Source of the DNA: Pseudomonadota bacterium
Lineage (GTDB): Bacteria; Desulfobacterota; Desulfobulbia; Desulfobulbales; Desulfocapsaceae
Direction: 5' to 3'
Length of the DNA: 64,000 nucleotides
NCBI GenBank assembly: GCA_018821985.1
Contig: JAHJKP010000039.1
Coordinates: 109,376-173,375, forward strand
The notes beneath the pieces were generated by a model. That model had not been told where the DNA came from and did no database searches. It saw nothing but the letters and a program-made list of their open reading frames with translations. A program made the translations under genes and the position numbers. Below are positions 63,589 to 64,000 of the stretch, piece after piece. Within the stretch, counting starts at the first letter, position 1. The number at the start of each line of letters is the position of its first letter.

Positions 63589-64000
63589 TTAAGCAATAAT
63601 TTCACTGATAACACCAGCACCAACTGTCCGGCCACCCTCACGAATTGCAAAACGAAGGCCAGCGTCCATGGCGATAGGAGTAATCAGCTCGGCGACAACA
63701 GAAACATTATCACCAGGCATTACCATCTCGGTTCCCTCAGGAAGGGTCACGATGCCGGTCACATCTGTTGTTCTGAAATAAAACTGCGGACGATATCCAT
63801 TGAAGAATGGGGTGTGACGACCACCCTCTTCTTTACCCAGGATATAGCACTCAGCCTTAAACTTGGTATGGGGAGTTATGGAACCTGGTTTTGCAAGAAC
63901 CTGTCCACGTTGGATATCTTCACGTTTGGTGCCACGAAGAAGGACTCCGACATTATCACCTGCCTGACCTTCATCAAGGATCTTGCGGAACATCTCAACA
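63589..64000 (-). CDS. tuf: Elongation factor Tu, C-terminal part (runs off the window)
   Basis: About 137 residues of domains 2 and 3 are visible on the minus strand, entering from beyond base 64000. [60 protein letters not shown] and the C-terminal [18 protein letters not shown] are standard EF-Tu. It ends 11 bases upstream of rpsJ's start, the usual fus-tuf-rpsJ arrangement. Confidence 0.98.
   Translation of the reverse strand, partial: VEMFRKILDEGQAGDNVGVLLRGTKREDIQRGQVLAKPGSITPHTKFKAECYILGKEEGGRHTPFFNGYRPQFYFRTTDVTGIVTLPEGTEMVMPGDNVSVVAELITPIAMDAGLRFAIREGGRTVGAGVISEIIA

Noticed and set aside
1..64000. CRISPR arrays, prophage, complete insertion sequences, rRNA operons, replication origin
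   Set aside because: No regularly spaced direct repeats with unique spacers, no integrase or structural phage genes, no intact transposase, no rRNA sequence and no dnaA-box cluster were seen.

Overview
The window looks like chromosomal DNA of a Gram-negative anaerobe, most probably a Desulfobacterota member of the Desulfobulbales type. This is inference, not a database result. The clues are a SelW-like selenoprotein with an in-frame UGA, a RACo/RamA-type corrinoid-activator homologue, an activase-like ASKHA gene pair, multi-domain sensor kinases, LptG and an L-Ara4N (arn) lipid A locus, all next to standard bacterial housekeeping operons.

Layout. Positions 1-402 hold the end of an unidentified plus-strand gene and, convergent to it, a selenoprotein gene that standard ORF calling truncates at UGA. 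586-4750 encodes an HDOD-GAF histidine kinase and a REC-PAS-HK-REC hybrid protein. 5090-8064 encodes a dGTPase-like HD hydrolase overlapping a ClC chloride channel. tRNA-Arg(UCG) and a bidirectional terminator follow, then ycaO, a YqaA-type membrane protein and tRNA-Arg(CCU) on the minus strand. 11262-16925 (minus) holds two overlapping glgC paralogues, a DHH phosphoesterase and a RACo-like ATPase. 17213-19770 (plus) holds lptG and a two-gene activase-like pair. uppP (minus) faces a two-component system and the arn genes arnT-arnB-arnC-arnA-(small membrane protein)-arnD (21052-30856). An AEC transporter follows.

From 32005 to the end everything is on the minus strand. In transcription order, from high to low coordinates, it is: tuf(partial)-rpsJ-rplCDWB-rpsS-rplV-rpsC-rplP-rpmC-rpsQ-rplNXE-rpsN-rpsH-rplFR-rpsE-rpmD-rplO-secY-map-infA-rpmJ-rpsMKD-rpoA-rplQ; a YkgJ-type cysteine-cluster protein; rpsB-tsf-pyrH-frr-uppS-cdsA-dxr-rseP-tsaB-(60-aa ORF)-ispG-proS-relA/spoT-smr; an FKBP isomerase; and a 53-aa Cys/Lys-rich protein. 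The ribosomal, isoprenoid and undecaprenyl (dxr, ispG, uppS, uppP), phospholipid (cdsA) and envelope (lptG, arn) genes make this mainly a growth and envelope-biogenesis region.

The most unusual signals are not classical genes. (1) A short GC-rich element with a GGCC-N6-GGCC core sits inside coding sequence, in frame and without disrupting it, in several minus-strand genes: a glgC paralogue, the RACo-like gene (two perfect 51-bp tandem copies), uppP (read in a different frame) and the tsaB N-terminus. A related copy lies in a short ORF upstream of the RACo-like gene. It encodes peptides with the core AKDG and resembles in concept the protein-inserted palindromic elements known from Rickettsia. 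(2) A second, AT-rich intergenic repeat with arms GTAACGAAAT/ATTTCGTAAC occurs three times; one copy supplies the frr stop codon and another abuts an AKDG-type element. (3) A selenoprotein gene has a plausible bacterial SECIS. No CRISPR array, prophage or complete insertion sequence was seen.
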